Below are positions 36,201 through 46,790 of a stretch of 64,000 nt of DNA, in pieces. Made by a program: the position numbers and the translations under genes. A model generated the notes under the pieces. That model was not told where the DNA came from. It made no database searches and saw nothing but the letters and a program-made list of their open reading frames with translations. Position 1 is the stretch's first letter. Each line of letters starts with the position of its first letter. Source of the stretch: Pleurotus ostreatus/Saccharomyces cerevisiae fusant (Eukaryota > Opisthokonta); NCBI GenBank assembly GCA_024196135.1, contig JAMQCK010000092.1, positions 1 to 64,000 of the forward strand, in the 5' to 3' direction.

Positions 36201-38485
36201 TTACGAGTTCATGGGCTCCGTCGTCTAGTAAGTTTGCTTTTTCTGTGCGGTATACGCTTGTGAGAGCTGAACTTTTATAGCGTGGCGGTCGAACGGGTCG
36301 TGAAGGTGATCATCCAGCATAGTCACCTCTCGCAAGATACGTTGGTGTCACAGTGCAAGGCCTTCCTGCATACGATCCTTTCGACGTGAGTTTGCTGATC
36401 TTTCTGCCTAAACTCCAGCTAATCTCATCTATCCAGCTATGCTACCAGTGGCCTCTTCGCCAACCTCTGCAAGGTGCGTTCACCCCTACGTCCCAATTTT
36501 TGCCTCGAACTCACGCCTCATTCACTTCGCCAGCGCCCCCACGACAAAGACTTTTTCGTGATCATCAAAATGGTCACAGACATGCCCTCGAAGACCCTCC
36601 AGCCAGTCTCTCTCGCCGAAAGCCTCCTCCGTGACCTCTTCGGCCGAGGACCAGAGACAGAGCCCGTCGTCTTCCAGACGCTATTGGGCAATATGCAAAG
36701 CTATCTGGAGATCGTGACGCATCAGAACTTCTCGAAGGAGTTGATGAATTGTACGTTGATGAAAGCTGCTTGTGCAGAAAGCAACGCTAACGCTATCACT
36801 TGCAGATGTTGGACAGCAGCTCGCTCAAATGGCGCGGCGGACAGGATATATCCCACCCAGCGATATAGACCCCGAACCATTGCTTATGATGCCCGCGCTA
36901 CTCATTCAGCACAACAAGGCGCATAGTCGGGTGCGTCAACTTCTCACCCCCTCCTCGACGTCACTTCGTGCCGCATACTCACGCCCTACAGGACATGTTC
37001 CTACAAGCCGACCTCATCGTGCGCACCCTGATGCTGCGGCTGAACGTCAAGGCAAGCGCGCTCGTGAGACTGCTTCAAGTGACTGGCCCCTTCCATCGTC
37101 GCGCCGCGACAGCGGGGATGGGCAAGGTCGCAACTATTGTGACCACCAACGGGGGCAACGCGAATGGTAGCAAAGCCGGAGCTGCGAATGCACCAGGTGC
37201 GTCATGTGCCACGAACTGAGTGCGTGCGAGGAACTGACGATGATGGCAGAGTCGACGACGCCGCAGACAATCATCCTGACCTCGTTGCTCGACGTGCTGG
37301 GCGATGGGTTCAAGATGAAGGCGAGGGTGACCCCGCTGACGATCAAGGCAATCTTGGAGGTGCGTTGGCAGTCAGTGACCCAGTGCGCGCGGAAACTGAC
37401 CACACAATCATCAGACTCTGAACACCTGCGAAGAGCAAGGACTCCTTCCTGCGTCCATGGGCCTGCACACGATTTGCATTGGTCTAGTTGAACCCGGCTT
37501 GATCTACCTGCAAAACCAGACATGGACGCCATCGCATTCCGACGAAGACCTGGAAGCGGCTGTCGCGGTTGCGAAGATGATCCTGCAGGTCGCTACGCAC
37601 GAGGCAGGAATCTTGAACCGTCTAGCGGAACTGGGAGGCGACGTACGTCTCGAGGTTTTTGCTCATTGTGCCAGACAGCTCTGACATAACCCTCAGAAAC
37701 TCGCCCGCCAATCCCTCGCCCTTCGCACCTGGAACATCCTCGTCCTCGCCGCCCTCCTCGACCCCGAAGAGCGCTGGCTCGCCATGATGTACACCCAACT
37801 CAACATCTTCTCCGCCACCTACCAGTCCCTCCTCCGCACGTACGCCTACCTCGACCACCCGCCCGAGACGGCGACGACGGACGTGAACCACGCGTACATC
37901 GCCATCAAGTTCTGGCTGCTGCTCACGCACAAGAAGGCGAGGAAGGATGGTGCGGGCAACGAGATGGAGATGGGGGTGTGGAACGAGCTGTGGCCGCCGT
38001 TTGAGGCGATGGTGGGCCTGCTGGGGACGGAGGTGCAGCCGTCGTTTGTGAGTTGCATTGCAGTGTGAAGAGGTATTGGATGCAGGCTGAATGTTCGCGT
38101 AGATGTTGACCACGTTGACGTGTTCGACGGTGGCGGACCTGGTGATCTTCTTGCGCTCGTTGAGATCGCCGGCATTGCTACAGACGACGTCGCATATCAC
38201 GATGCTGAACAAGATGAAGGAGCTCGGACGCGAGGCGGCGACGGCGAGGGTAAGGACGACCACTTCGAGCCGGCGTATCTTGCTAAAGTGACCTCGCAGA
38301 TCGCACGCGCGATGCGCAGTTTGTCTGAACCGCCGCCAGACGTGAGCGTGGACACGCTGGTTAGTCAGGCCGCCAAGGACGTAGTCGCGGCAGAGAAGTT
38401 GCGCGTCTTGGAGAGTGGAAAGGGGGTTTACGAGCGCAGGGGACCCGAACGACACCGTAGAGACATGACGACTTCGACAAGATGA
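30287..38485 (+). CDS. very large helical-repeat protein with two C1-type zinc fingers, possibly UNC80-related
   Basis: About 2,300-2,400 aa in roughly 20 exons from ATG 30287 (MTFEPPHRPPRIITPGYND). The N-terminus is Pro/Ser-rich and disordered. Long alpha-helical, HEAT/armadillo-like stretches follow (TLQAVTLDIAQYLLYV, YYLFRHIVEIKPDAYLDIL, ARRAAVHAMLSLWG). Two zinc-binding C1-like fingers sit in the large exon: one at about 31,940-32,080 (HHFAPWRFSGRECHACH, FCALCHCSVHFDC, GTHLC) and one at about 32,190-32,330 (HTFRYANLFTLCLCFVC, LRCVSCAQFAHADC). The second half is again helical and ends ERRGPERHRRDMTTSTR. Size, repeats and C-terminal helices recall the UNC80 family (NALCN-channel complex in animals; fungi have the NALCN relative Cch1), but that link is from memory of family style and not proven. 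Whether the fingers bind diacylglycerol is unknown. Exon joins I checked (30848, 31100, 33635, 38250) keep frame. Confidence 0.75.
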
Positions 38486-38596
38486 GATGAAAGCATTATG
38501 ATCATGACACGTATAACTTAGGTGGTACTGGATCTGCATGAGACACAGCATCAGTAAAGAGCATCGAGGAGAGGGGAGCGGGTGAACGCACATATA

Positions 38597-38960
38597 CTAC
38601 GCGGTCCGTAACCGCGCGCGCTCTGCCTTTTTGCGGTTCTCCTTCAGGATGGTGTTGCCAATGAACGCGCCGACGGCTGACAGGCCGACGACGAGTATGA
38701 ATCCGGGTAGACGGACTGCCCACTCGCGTGCAGGGAAGTATGAGTGTATAGGGCTTTCGGAGTCGAAGAATGGCTGGGGAACCGTGTTAGATGGTGAACA
38801 CGACGCGTCGCACGCCACGTACGAGGAGGATGGCCCAGATGGTATAGTAGACGAACACGAAGACGGCGGTGAAGAGCATCGCCCCACCAATCAAAGAGTC
38901 GCTCGCCGCCTGTGCTGGCTTCAGTATATGTTCCCCTCATGTCAAATGGCCAATTACCAT
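38597..38960 (-). CDS. DPM2: DPM2, regulatory subunit of dolichol-phosphate mannose synthase
   Basis: Small ER membrane protein that stabilises the Dpm1 catalytic subunit for making dolichol-phosphate-mannose, the donor for N-glycans, O-mannose and GPI anchors. Three exons: only the ATG at 38958-38960 in the first, a 48-nt intron, then AASDSLIGGAMLFTAVFVF and YYTIWAILL, an intron, and PFFDSESPIHSYFPAREWAV, RLPGFILVVGLSAVGAFIG, NTILKENRKKAERARLRTA, TAG. The total of 88 aa and two transmembrane helices match the family, as does the FxDSxSxIHxYFPxREWAVxxP block between the helices. Splicing directly after the ATG codon is unusual but avoids an in-frame stop. Converges with the giant gene (111 bp apart) and diverges from TAF13 (104 bp). 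Confidence 0.92.
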
Positions 38961-39064
38961 GTTGAATGAGTGTTTGGGACAAGTCCAGAATATGTGGCGT
39001 TCGTGTCCATTGTTCTCGCGTTGTTCGGATTTGGCAGCAAAACTTGCTTTTGGCGCTCACCACG
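38961..39064. promoter_or_regulatory. shared divergent promoter interval, DPM2 / TAF13
   Basis: 104 bp between the two ATGs, the shortest divergent interval in the window. At least part of each promoter must be shared. Confidence 0.5.
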
Positions 39065-40046
39065 ATGGCACATCAATATCGCTACACGCCCCCAACAACG
39101 GCAGCGGGGACTCCCCAGCCGACCGCGTCGACTTCGGCGGCATATCCGTATGGCGCGTACTACCATCCAGGCGGATACACATACGCCACACCATACCAGG
39201 CGTTCGCCTGGCCGCCCACGTATCAGTACTACACGCCGCAGCCTCAGCAGCAGCAACAACAGGCGCAGCAGCAGGGGCAAACACAGCAGCCTCAACAACA
39301 GGCTGCGCAGGCAGCGAAGCCAGCCACTGCCGCGCCAGGGACCGCACAAACGGCGACCCCAGCCACAACGACCGCTGCGACGCCTTATACGACACAGGCG
39401 TATCAGACAACGACCGCATACCAGACCCCTACGACGTATCAGGCGCAGGCCTACCAGCCGCAGACGGCCTATCAGACGCAGACGACGTACCAAGCACCGA
39501 CGTACCAAACCACCCCCACCTACTCGTATACGCCCACGCAAACAACCACATATACCCCCCAATATGCCGCGCAGCCGCAGACAGTGCCACGAACAACCAC
39601 GTTTACGAATTACACGCCGAGCTACGTGCGCGAGAGTGGTGGCGGAATCGGGCGCGGGGGGCGTGGCAAACAGTCGAATCTGCGCGGCTTGTTCTCGAAA
39701 GAGCGTGCGTTTATTCTCGATCTCATATTGTGTGCGCCTTTTTGACACCATTCGTTCAGTCCGTAACCTCATGTACGGCTTTGGTGACGACCGCAACCCC
39801 TCTTCCGACACCGTCAACGTCCTCGAGGAGATCCTCATCGAGTACATTACCGACGTCTGCCAGACCGCTTCCGCCTCCTCTAAAAAGGCGCGTCTGTCAT
39901 TGGACGACCTCCGCAAAGCGCTCTCGCGGCCTGCAGATGCGAAGAAACTGGCGCGTATGGAGGAGCTGCTGTTCATGCAGGAGGAGATCAAGCGCGCGAG
40001 GGCGCAGTTCGAGAGCGCGGACATGGAGAAGCCGGCGGGATTCTGA
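39065..40046 (+). CDS. TAF13: TFIID subunit TAF13 with long Gln/Thr/Tyr-rich N-terminus
   Basis: Two exons, 39065-39704 and 39760-40046, total 308 aa. The C-terminal 100 aa is the TAF13 histone fold that pairs with TAF11: LFSKELRNLMYGFGDD, SSDTVNVLEEILIEYITDVC, ARLSLDDLRKAL, ADAKKLARMEELLFMQEEIKR. The splice joins E-L-R across the intron exactly as the family requires. The N-terminal 200 aa is a low-complexity tract (YYTPQPQQQQQQAQQQG, then many YQT/YQA/TYQ units to about 39,590), followed by a Gly/Arg patch (GGGIGRGGRGKQ). Yeast and human TAF13 lack such a tract in my recollection. It could form condensates or bind activators, but that is inference. Confidence 0.93.
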
Positions 40047-40638
40047 TTCCAGGTGGAGAACCAGGAGCAGACGATTGCTACGCACGCAGCATCCGTCGCA
40101 TGCTAGTGGTTGGTTTGCAGGTGAGGAGCTCTGTACTTACAATGACGGATTGGCGAGTGGACTGAAGTGTACTTCACGACGAATAGATCACGCACATGCC
40201 TTCACACTGAAGGTTCTTCATCGGAAACCCCTGAGGTATTCCATTTCGCATCAGTACCTCAAAAAGATGGCAGGACGACGAGATGAACAGCCTCCTGAGG
40301 CCCACTCGCTCAGCTCGAGGTCGTTTCATGATGACCATAGGATGGTCCTAACACGATGCTGGCAGGAGGTCGCTCTCTCGGTCTTTCCGTAGGCTATCCC
40401 TTTCCTTGGGGCCCTGCCTAGCTCGCACAGAGATGGCGTTCTGACCAAGTATCAAGCGACGTTGAAGGACGTCCCGCTGTGCGCGCGCGGACATGTATCA
40501 TACAACCCAAAATCATGTATGTACACCTGCGACTTCGTGTAGACTTTCCTATGCGCGTCTGTGCACACAGAAAGTCGCAGCGGAGACCTTCGAGTCGGGA
40601 CAAACAAGGTCACCGATGAATCTTCACGTTTCCGCGAA
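40047..40638. other. intergenic between convergent genes
   Basis: No gene seen over 0.6 kb. It lies between the TAF13 stop and the RRM protein stop, so both 3' UTRs are expected. Confidence 0.45.
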
Positions 40639-41620
40639 TTACTCTGCCATCGCATCGTCGTCCCCCTTCCCATCTTCGTCTGCCTCTTGTGGCGCGTGTT
40701 TTCGTCCTTGAATGCCTAAAGAAGCCGCGTCAGTTCGTGTTTCTTCGCATACCCGACTATACTGCCACTGCGCAGGTCTGTGCCTCTGTAAGCGCAACGA
40801 GAGAAAACAAAATACCCACCTCCACTTTGCGCCAAGGGCTTCAAGTGCGTCTGCAGCCATTCTTCGGTCTCCCATACTGCGAGAGATGATGCGTAAATAA
40901 AGAAGATAGAGGAAGGGGAAATGAAGGTGCGCACCAGCCCGGTTCCCTGCGCCTTGTACTGGGGCTTTTTGCGGTTTGGCGAGGTTGACCTAGGAGGAGG
41001 GTAAGGTTGAGCAATTGCGTAGGAAGACAGACAAGAACTGATACGGGGAGAGCGAAGATGGATGGAGTACAGGTATGAGAAGGCTCAAAGCTAGGTACTA
41101 CGTACCTTGATCACCTTCCCTTGCAGCTCATTCAAGTCCATGTTGTCGATCGCGTCTTGCGCGTCGGCGGAAGAGGTGAATGTGACGAATGCGAAGCCGC
41201 GGTGCTTGTTTTCTGAAGGGGAATAAAGGGGAGAGTGAGCAGGTTGCTTTAACATGATGGATGTATGGGAGGGTAAAGAGCAGGATGTGCGTGAGAGGGA
41301 GAAACATGTTGAAGAGGATGGATTGCATGGCGTGCGGGAGGGTGACAGTCCAGAGGGGGTAAGGCTATTCGAGCAGTACCTTGCTGTTGCTGATTGGGGT
41401 TCGTCGTGGCGGGTGGGAGCTGGACCTCTACTACGTCACCTATGAGGCTCGTCAGTATAGAGTCCTTTCCCAGTCATGGTGTACAGATGGAGAGCGCATG
41501 GGACATGGGGAAATGATTCACACCGAAAGTCGAGAACGTCTCGAAAAGCGTCGCCTCATTCACTTCGTCCACAAGCCCGCCGACAAAGATGGTCTTCTTG
41601 TTCTTAGTTCCCTCCTCCAT
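40639..41620 (-). CDS. single-RRM protein, CYP33/PPIE-like without cyclophilin domain
   Basis: RNA-binding protein of about 150 aa in six exons. ATG at 41618-41620 (MEEGTKNKKTIFVGGLVDE). RNP2 is TIFVGG and RNP1 is KHRGFAFVTF, with AIDNMDLNELQGKVIKVNLA completing the fold. After the RRM comes VWETEEWLQTHLKP. In cyclophilin E the matching position reads as a short PVW...DDWL linker that leads into the peptidyl-prolyl isomerase domain. Here the chain instead ends IQGRKHAPQEADEDGKG... with TAA at 40639-40641, so the isomerase half is absent. It shares a divergent 164-bp promoter with the NSRP1-like gene, another splicing-related protein. Spliceosomal association is inferred from the CYP33 resemblance. 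Confidence 0.85.
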
Positions 41621-41784
41621 AGTTTCTGGTCAACAGCAAAAGAGCGAGTCTAGCAGGAGATACAGATGGGGACCAGCCAGGGAGGAGGATGAACGTCAGG
41701 ATCAAGGACCTCAACAAGCGCGCGCTGACCGGACCGATCCCGGGCCGGACTCGCCTGCACTGGGAGCGTGGCTGTGCACCGACC
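41621..41784. promoter_or_regulatory. divergent promoter interval, RRM protein / NSRP1-like
   Basis: 164 bp between two divergent ATGs of RNA-processing genes. If NSRP1 starts at the upstream in-frame ATG at 41689, the interval shrinks to 68 bp. Confidence 0.4.
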
Positions 41785-43148
41785 ATGAAGCTCTCGTTCT
41801 CCCTCAACAAGCAGAAAGCAGCCGCGGCGCCTGCACCTGCGCCCTCACTCAAGAGACCGGCGGCCTTTGACGAAGATGACACGAACGATGTTGCTGCGTC
41901 TACAACGACGGCGACGGACAACAAGAAGGTCGTGGCGCAGGGACTGAAGGGGAAGGTGAGTGTGGACGGTTATACATAGGTCAACGAATGCTGATGTGGA
42001 GGGGGATCTTGTAGGCTAAAGGAACGGAAGCGCAGCAGATGTTTGCGAAGAGCGTTGAGTCTCGCGCGGCCAAGCGGCGCCGGGAGGAAGCGATGGCAGT
42101 CGACGAGACAGTGTACGAGTATGACGAAGTATACGACAAGATGCAAGCGGCGAAGCAGCGCGCAAAGGAGGCCAAAGAAGCTGACGCGAAGGAGAGGAAG
42201 GTACGTGTGGGGGATCTTCCGCCGATGTAGCGCGCGCTAACGGACTTACAGCCTAAATACATCGAAGGCTTACTGACCACTGCGGCGACGCGACGTTTGG
42301 ATCATCTACGCGCAGAGGAGAAGATGATGCAGCGCGAGCGCGAGAGGGAAGGGGATGAGTTTGCGGACAAGGAGGCATTCGTGACGCAGGCGTACAAGGA
42401 CCAGATGGAGGAGGTTCGACGCGCCGAGGAGGAGGAGCGTAAACGAGAAGGTGAGTAGCTTCGTCTTCGACCATGTCATCACCAAACTGATCACGCTATA
42501 GAGGAGCTCAAGAAGAAAGGCGGCTCATCAACTGGCATGGCACACTTCTACCGCAAGCTACTCGAGGAGAGCGAGACCGATCACTCCGCTGCCGTCGCCG
42601 CCACACAAAAGCGCACCATCGGTCCCACCATGCCCCAGAACCTCACCATCACCAAGCCACCAGAAGTCATCGCAGCCGCAGCCGAGTCCGCCGACGCACC
42701 GAAACCCGCCTCGGATGTCGAGCTTGCACGACGCGCGCTACAAGAGGGCAAGCACGTCGAACTTAACGACGACAACCAGATCGTCGACAAGCGTGAGCTG
42801 CTCTCCGCCGGTCTCAACCTGCGCGGGACGAATACGCGGCGGCTGGGGCAGCAAAAGGAGGGCGACAAGTCAAAGGAAGGCGAGCAGGCACCCGTACACA
42901 CTGCTGTCGGCGCCGCGGCGAGCCGCAAGGAGATCGAGGAGCGGCGACGGAGGGAGATCCAGCAACAACTTCGGGAGGAGGAAGAGAGACGGAAGAAAGA
43001 GAGGGAAGAGGAGGAGCGGGCACGGATGGCACGGATGGTGGCGAAGAGGAATACGGAGCAGGATGTGATGAGTGCGAAGGAGCGGTATCTGGCGCGAAAG
43101 AGGCAGAGGGAGGAAGAGGCGAAGCGGGAGGCGGAGGGTGCGTCATGA
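41785..43148 (+). CDS. NSRP1/CCDC55-like nuclear speckle splicing regulator (DUF2040)
   Basis: Start chosen at ATG 41785 (MKLSFSLNKQKAAAAP), which gives the family-like N-terminus; ATG 41689 is also in frame. Four exons. The core has the family signature: VYEYDEVYDKMQ, PKYIEGLLTTAATR, then EKMMQREREREGDEFADKE, AFVTQAYKDQMEE, then a coiled coil. Around GGSSTGMAHFYRKLLEESE the sequence matches the family's second conserved patch. The rest is Glu/Arg/Lys-rich helix (EEERRKKEREEEERARMARM, TGA at 43148). The animal protein regulates alternative splicing in nuclear speckles. A splicing role here is by homology. Confidence 0.85.
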
Positions 43149-43381
43149 ACATACGATATGGTCGGTCCCCATTGTTTTTCGTGTATCTCACTATATCTAT
43201 GTGCTGCTCGGTCTGTCCTGCCAGGGTACAATTAGGCGCCCATGTAGCGATTTCCGGATGCACGGCCCGGGTGTTTTCCTCGACAAGATCGCTACCCCGA
43301 TCACAATTGGCGTCTTGAGCGTGCCCCTCATCGAGCGTCTTCGCCGCCTGATCGCCAAGTCCTCCTTGCACCATAGTCAAG

Positions 43382-45023
43382 ATGGCCGAAACGCTCCTCG
43401 AGACCTTCAAGCGCGACGTCTCCCTCTGTGATCATTGCGAGCACGCCGTCCTCCTCCAGCTCGACGTCCCCCCTTCTGCACCAAACAACGTAATCTTGCG
43501 CACCAACCGCCAGCTGTATTCCGTGGACATGATGCGAGCAGAAGAAAGCCTAGTGGAGATGGAGAAGGCTCTGCAACAGGTGGAACAGGCGAAAGACGCG
43601 CTTCAAGCAGCTTCCCGCCGCGTCCAGCGTGTCGAGCGCGAGCTCCTGTGCCGGCGGGATGTTCAGCGCGCATATGCCGCGCCTGTTCGCAGGATGTCGC
43701 AGGAGGTGATGTCCGAGATATTCCAACTCTCCTGTGGTGATGAGAGCTACCTCAATAATCAGTATCTCATGCCACTCGTGCTCAGCTCCGTGTGTAAATC
43801 GTGGCGAGGTGCGTGCGATGTGTACAGAGCTTCTTCGAAGCTTACGACGGTTCCCAGACACGGCACACGCTACGCATAGCATATGGGCAGACTTCACCCT
43901 CTGCTCGTGGGACGTAACTCGCACGATGACTCCGGTCTATCGTCGCCTGAAGCTGTTCCTTTCCCACTCCGGAAGCATCCCCTTGCGGCGCTGCATAGTG
44001 GATTATAGGCCGTTCACCAAGGCACTCTATGCGTCCAAGGTCCTCAAATCCCTTGTCGACCACGCGCACCGTTGGACACAGCTCTTTGTTAGTCTTTGCG
44101 TGGTATACGACGGGCCTAGGAGGGACTACGTCCCGGTCAAAGGCGATTTCGACAAGATATTCGACCAATTGGAGGGCAAGGAGCTTTCCTGCCTTCGATC
44201 CCTCACGGGCGATCCAGCCATCCTCAGCGAGGGCAACGCCAAGGGTATCTTCAGGCATCTGCCTTCCCTACGGGACGTAACGCTCCACTGTAACGACGAG
44301 ATGTATCCGGATGTGCCGCAGCTGCCATGGGAGCAAGTGGAGGAACTGGACCTGGAGGCATCCCCGGCTTATGCCGTTGACATCATAGGTCGCTGCCCCT
44401 ACCTAGTCAACTTGCGGTTCACGAACAGGAGACGGGAAGATCTGGATGCAGCGCCAAAGCTGGCCGGAGGCCCGGTCGTGCTTCCCCGTCTCCGCACCCT
44501 CCGCGTCTTCGAAAGCGGCGGCAACAAAACCACCCTTTTGGACCGGTTGACCGCACCCTCGCTCGAGGAGGCCATCCTCGAGTACGACTCCGTCGCTTCA
44601 ATCGACAAAACCGGATTTCCCCTCTTCTTGCCCCGATCGCATTGCCCCCTCCGAAGCCTCACCTTATACTCGTCCCACACCTTGACCAAGTCGTTCCTTG
44701 CGCTCTTACCGGAACTCGTCAAGCTCACGCTGTACATGGGCAAAAAGAGCACAGCCGGCTTTGTCAACTTCCTCACCCTGGGCGATCGGATCGGTCTTCC
44801 ACGCTTTCTCCCCAGCCTGGAGGAGCTTCACATTTTTGGCGAAATTCATGCGGAGTCAAACGCCATGCTGGCGATGGTTCGGGCGCGTAGGGACTTCGGG
44901 CGTCCTATCCAAACACTTTCCCTCAAGCAGAGGAACCCGTACGGTATTAGTGATTGGATAGATCTCGATGACAAGAAGTTCGAACAGTTAAAGACGTTAG
45001 TCCCCAACTACAATGTCCCTTAG
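43382..45023 (+). CDS. F-box protein with leucine-rich C-terminal half (copy 2)
   Basis: ATG 43382 (MAETLLETFKRDVSLCDHCEH). Same layout as the gene at 24884-26503: CxxCEH motif, NNVILRTNRQ, coiled coil (EMEKALQQVEQAKDALQ), an F-box-like segment (APVRRMSQEVMSEIF, PLVLSSVCKSWRG), and one intron at the identical place after WRG (donor GTGCGT near 43810, acceptor near 43860). The next exon reads DTAHATHSIWADFTLC. Leucine-rich strands follow (LRSLTLYSSHTLTKSFLALL) to the stop at 45023. About 525 aa. Sequence identity to copy 1 is modest outside the motifs, so the duplication is old. Confidence 0.87.
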
Positions 45024-45515
45024 CTTGTTATGTATACAGTGTACTATGTGAAGCACTTCGCCGCAGTCAATTTGGCCAACATTTCAATGCTGGCGCTGCG
45101 CGCGCCGTTTGAGCGAGGCTGCGCGGAGTCTAATAAATACAGCGGACCCTTCATACACGAGGTGTGAGCCCGAGCTGTGGACTACTATAGTCTATACGCC
45201 TGGTGAGGATATGGCGTCGTCATCGCTGTGTGATCACGATCTGTCCGGGTATGACGATTGCCTAATGGGGCGTGTTCATAGAATGCGGAGGCGAATATGG
45301 TGGTCGATCACTGACGCGACGCAAACATGTCAAGGGACAACCTCTTCGTCATCTACACACTTGACCAGAGACAGAAAGCATGAAGGATCGTATGACAGTA
45401 ACAGAAAATCGTGTGAGTCGAGTACGCGCCTGCGCTATGTACGAGACAGTACGACAATCCGCGCATAGAATTTGACATTGCACAACGCTAGCTAAATATG
45501 TAGACAGTCCGAAGC
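45024..45515. other. intergenic between convergent genes
   Basis: No gene seen over 0.5 kb. It lies between the F-box stop and the SAP protein stop. Confidence 0.45.
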
Positions 45516-46396
45516 TTACCAGAACTTGACCTTATCCCATCCCTTCTTGAAGTCCGCCAAAGGGGGGAGGCCAAGGTCCTTAGCCATGTCAGAAAGTACA
45601 CCGGACTTGTAGTCGGCGTAGGAGACGTCCTGAATGACCTCTTCTTCAGCTGAAGTGAGGTTGTGAGTAACGCCGCTGTTGTGAAGTCAGTAATGCATAT
45701 GGGGAAAATGGAAGTGAGCCAACCCGATGTGCGTAGACGCATCCGCGACGACGACGATCTTGGGAAGCTCCTCTTCTGGGGAAGGGGGCGCGGGCTTGCT
45801 CTTGGCAGCAGCAGAGCCCCAGAAGTCGGGTACGTGGGGCTACAGTATGGATCAATATAGTCCATGTATCACTGCAGAAAACTCACAATGGGCGTGGGTG
45901 GCTCGGGCGCGGGGGTGGAAAGATCGGGGATTATGACGGCGAGATAATCGGTCACAGGGGGAGCGGTGGACTGCGCCTCGGGCGGGACACCTGGAGCCTC
46001 GGAGACCGGCTTCGGGTCAATGTGTAGCGAGCCAGTGATAGCAGAGGTAGCGCTGTTGGTGGTGGTGGAAGGGGCGGGGGCGGGGCTAGTCGACGCAGCC
46101 CGCGCGCCGGCGGGTACGTCCGGGCTCAGAGCTTCATTCGCACGCGCCCGCTCATACTGCTGTATCCGCATAACCAACGTCGCCTTATTCCCCGACCTAT
46201 GAACGAAGTCGAGAAGCTCAATAACCAGTCAATGAAGCGGACATATGGCGTACATTGCGAGACCGCGCGACTTGGCTTCCTTCTTCAGCTGCGCGACTGT
46301 CTCGGACTCCCAGTTGCGGGTGAGAATCACAGAGGAGACGAACGTGCGGCTGCTGCAGCGGGGCAGAGAGTGCGCTCGGGCGATTGCGCGCAACAT
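45516..46396 (-). CDS. mitochondrial SAP-domain protein, AIM34-like
   Basis: ATG at 46394-46396. The N-terminus MLRAIARAHSLPRCSSRTFV is rich in Arg/Ser with no acids, a typical mitochondrial presequence. A SAP motif follows, TVAQLKKEAKSRGLAMSGNK, then ATLVMRIQQYERARA. It is interrupted by an intron whose splice makes the ATG codon in LAM-SGNK. The middle is Pro/Ala/Ser/Thr-rich. The C-terminal part, VPDFWGSAAAKSKPAPPSPE then KIVVVADASTH, and DMAKDLGLPPLADFKKGWDK, ends VKFW with TAA 45516-45518. SAP helices bind nucleic acid in other proteins. Yeast AIM34 is a mitochondrial SAP protein affecting mitochondrial inheritance, and the match is by architecture. Confidence 0.75.
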
Positions 46397-46790
46397 GGTC
46401 GCTGGTGCTGGTCAACGTCGACGTCGTCATTTCCGGGGAATTTACTGGACGATCGACGTCCGGTCCGGTTTCTTCCGGAAATCCGACGCGACTTGGTTAT
46501 TTCGCGCCCGCTCGCGTCTTCTGTTCTCTACTCCCATCCTGTACGCGTTTTTATCGATTTTGAGTAGCGAACGACGCGTCGTCAAAGGCGTTCTGGCCGT
46601 CCGAGTCGCGAAATTTCCCTTCAAGTCCCGATCTTGGTCCCATCAGTGCCTCGTGTTGGCCTCGTGTTCCCCGGGCGTCTTTACAGCCTGCTGCTTGTTG
46701 ACCGATGACTCTGACGACGGCCAAGTACTGATTAACACTTATCGCTCGCATCGCCCGAACACATAATCCCTACACCACCAGCCCCTCGCC
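46397..46790. other. divergent promoter region, SAP protein / conserved unknown
   Basis: No gene seen. It holds the upstream regions of the divergent pair 45516-46396 and 46791-48631. Confidence 0.45.

Noticed and set aside
38954..40024. 356-aa minus-strand frame opposite TAF13
   Set aside because: Low-complexity Arg/Leu/Gly shadow of the Q/T/Y tract. The plus strand gives a recognisable TAF13 histone fold.
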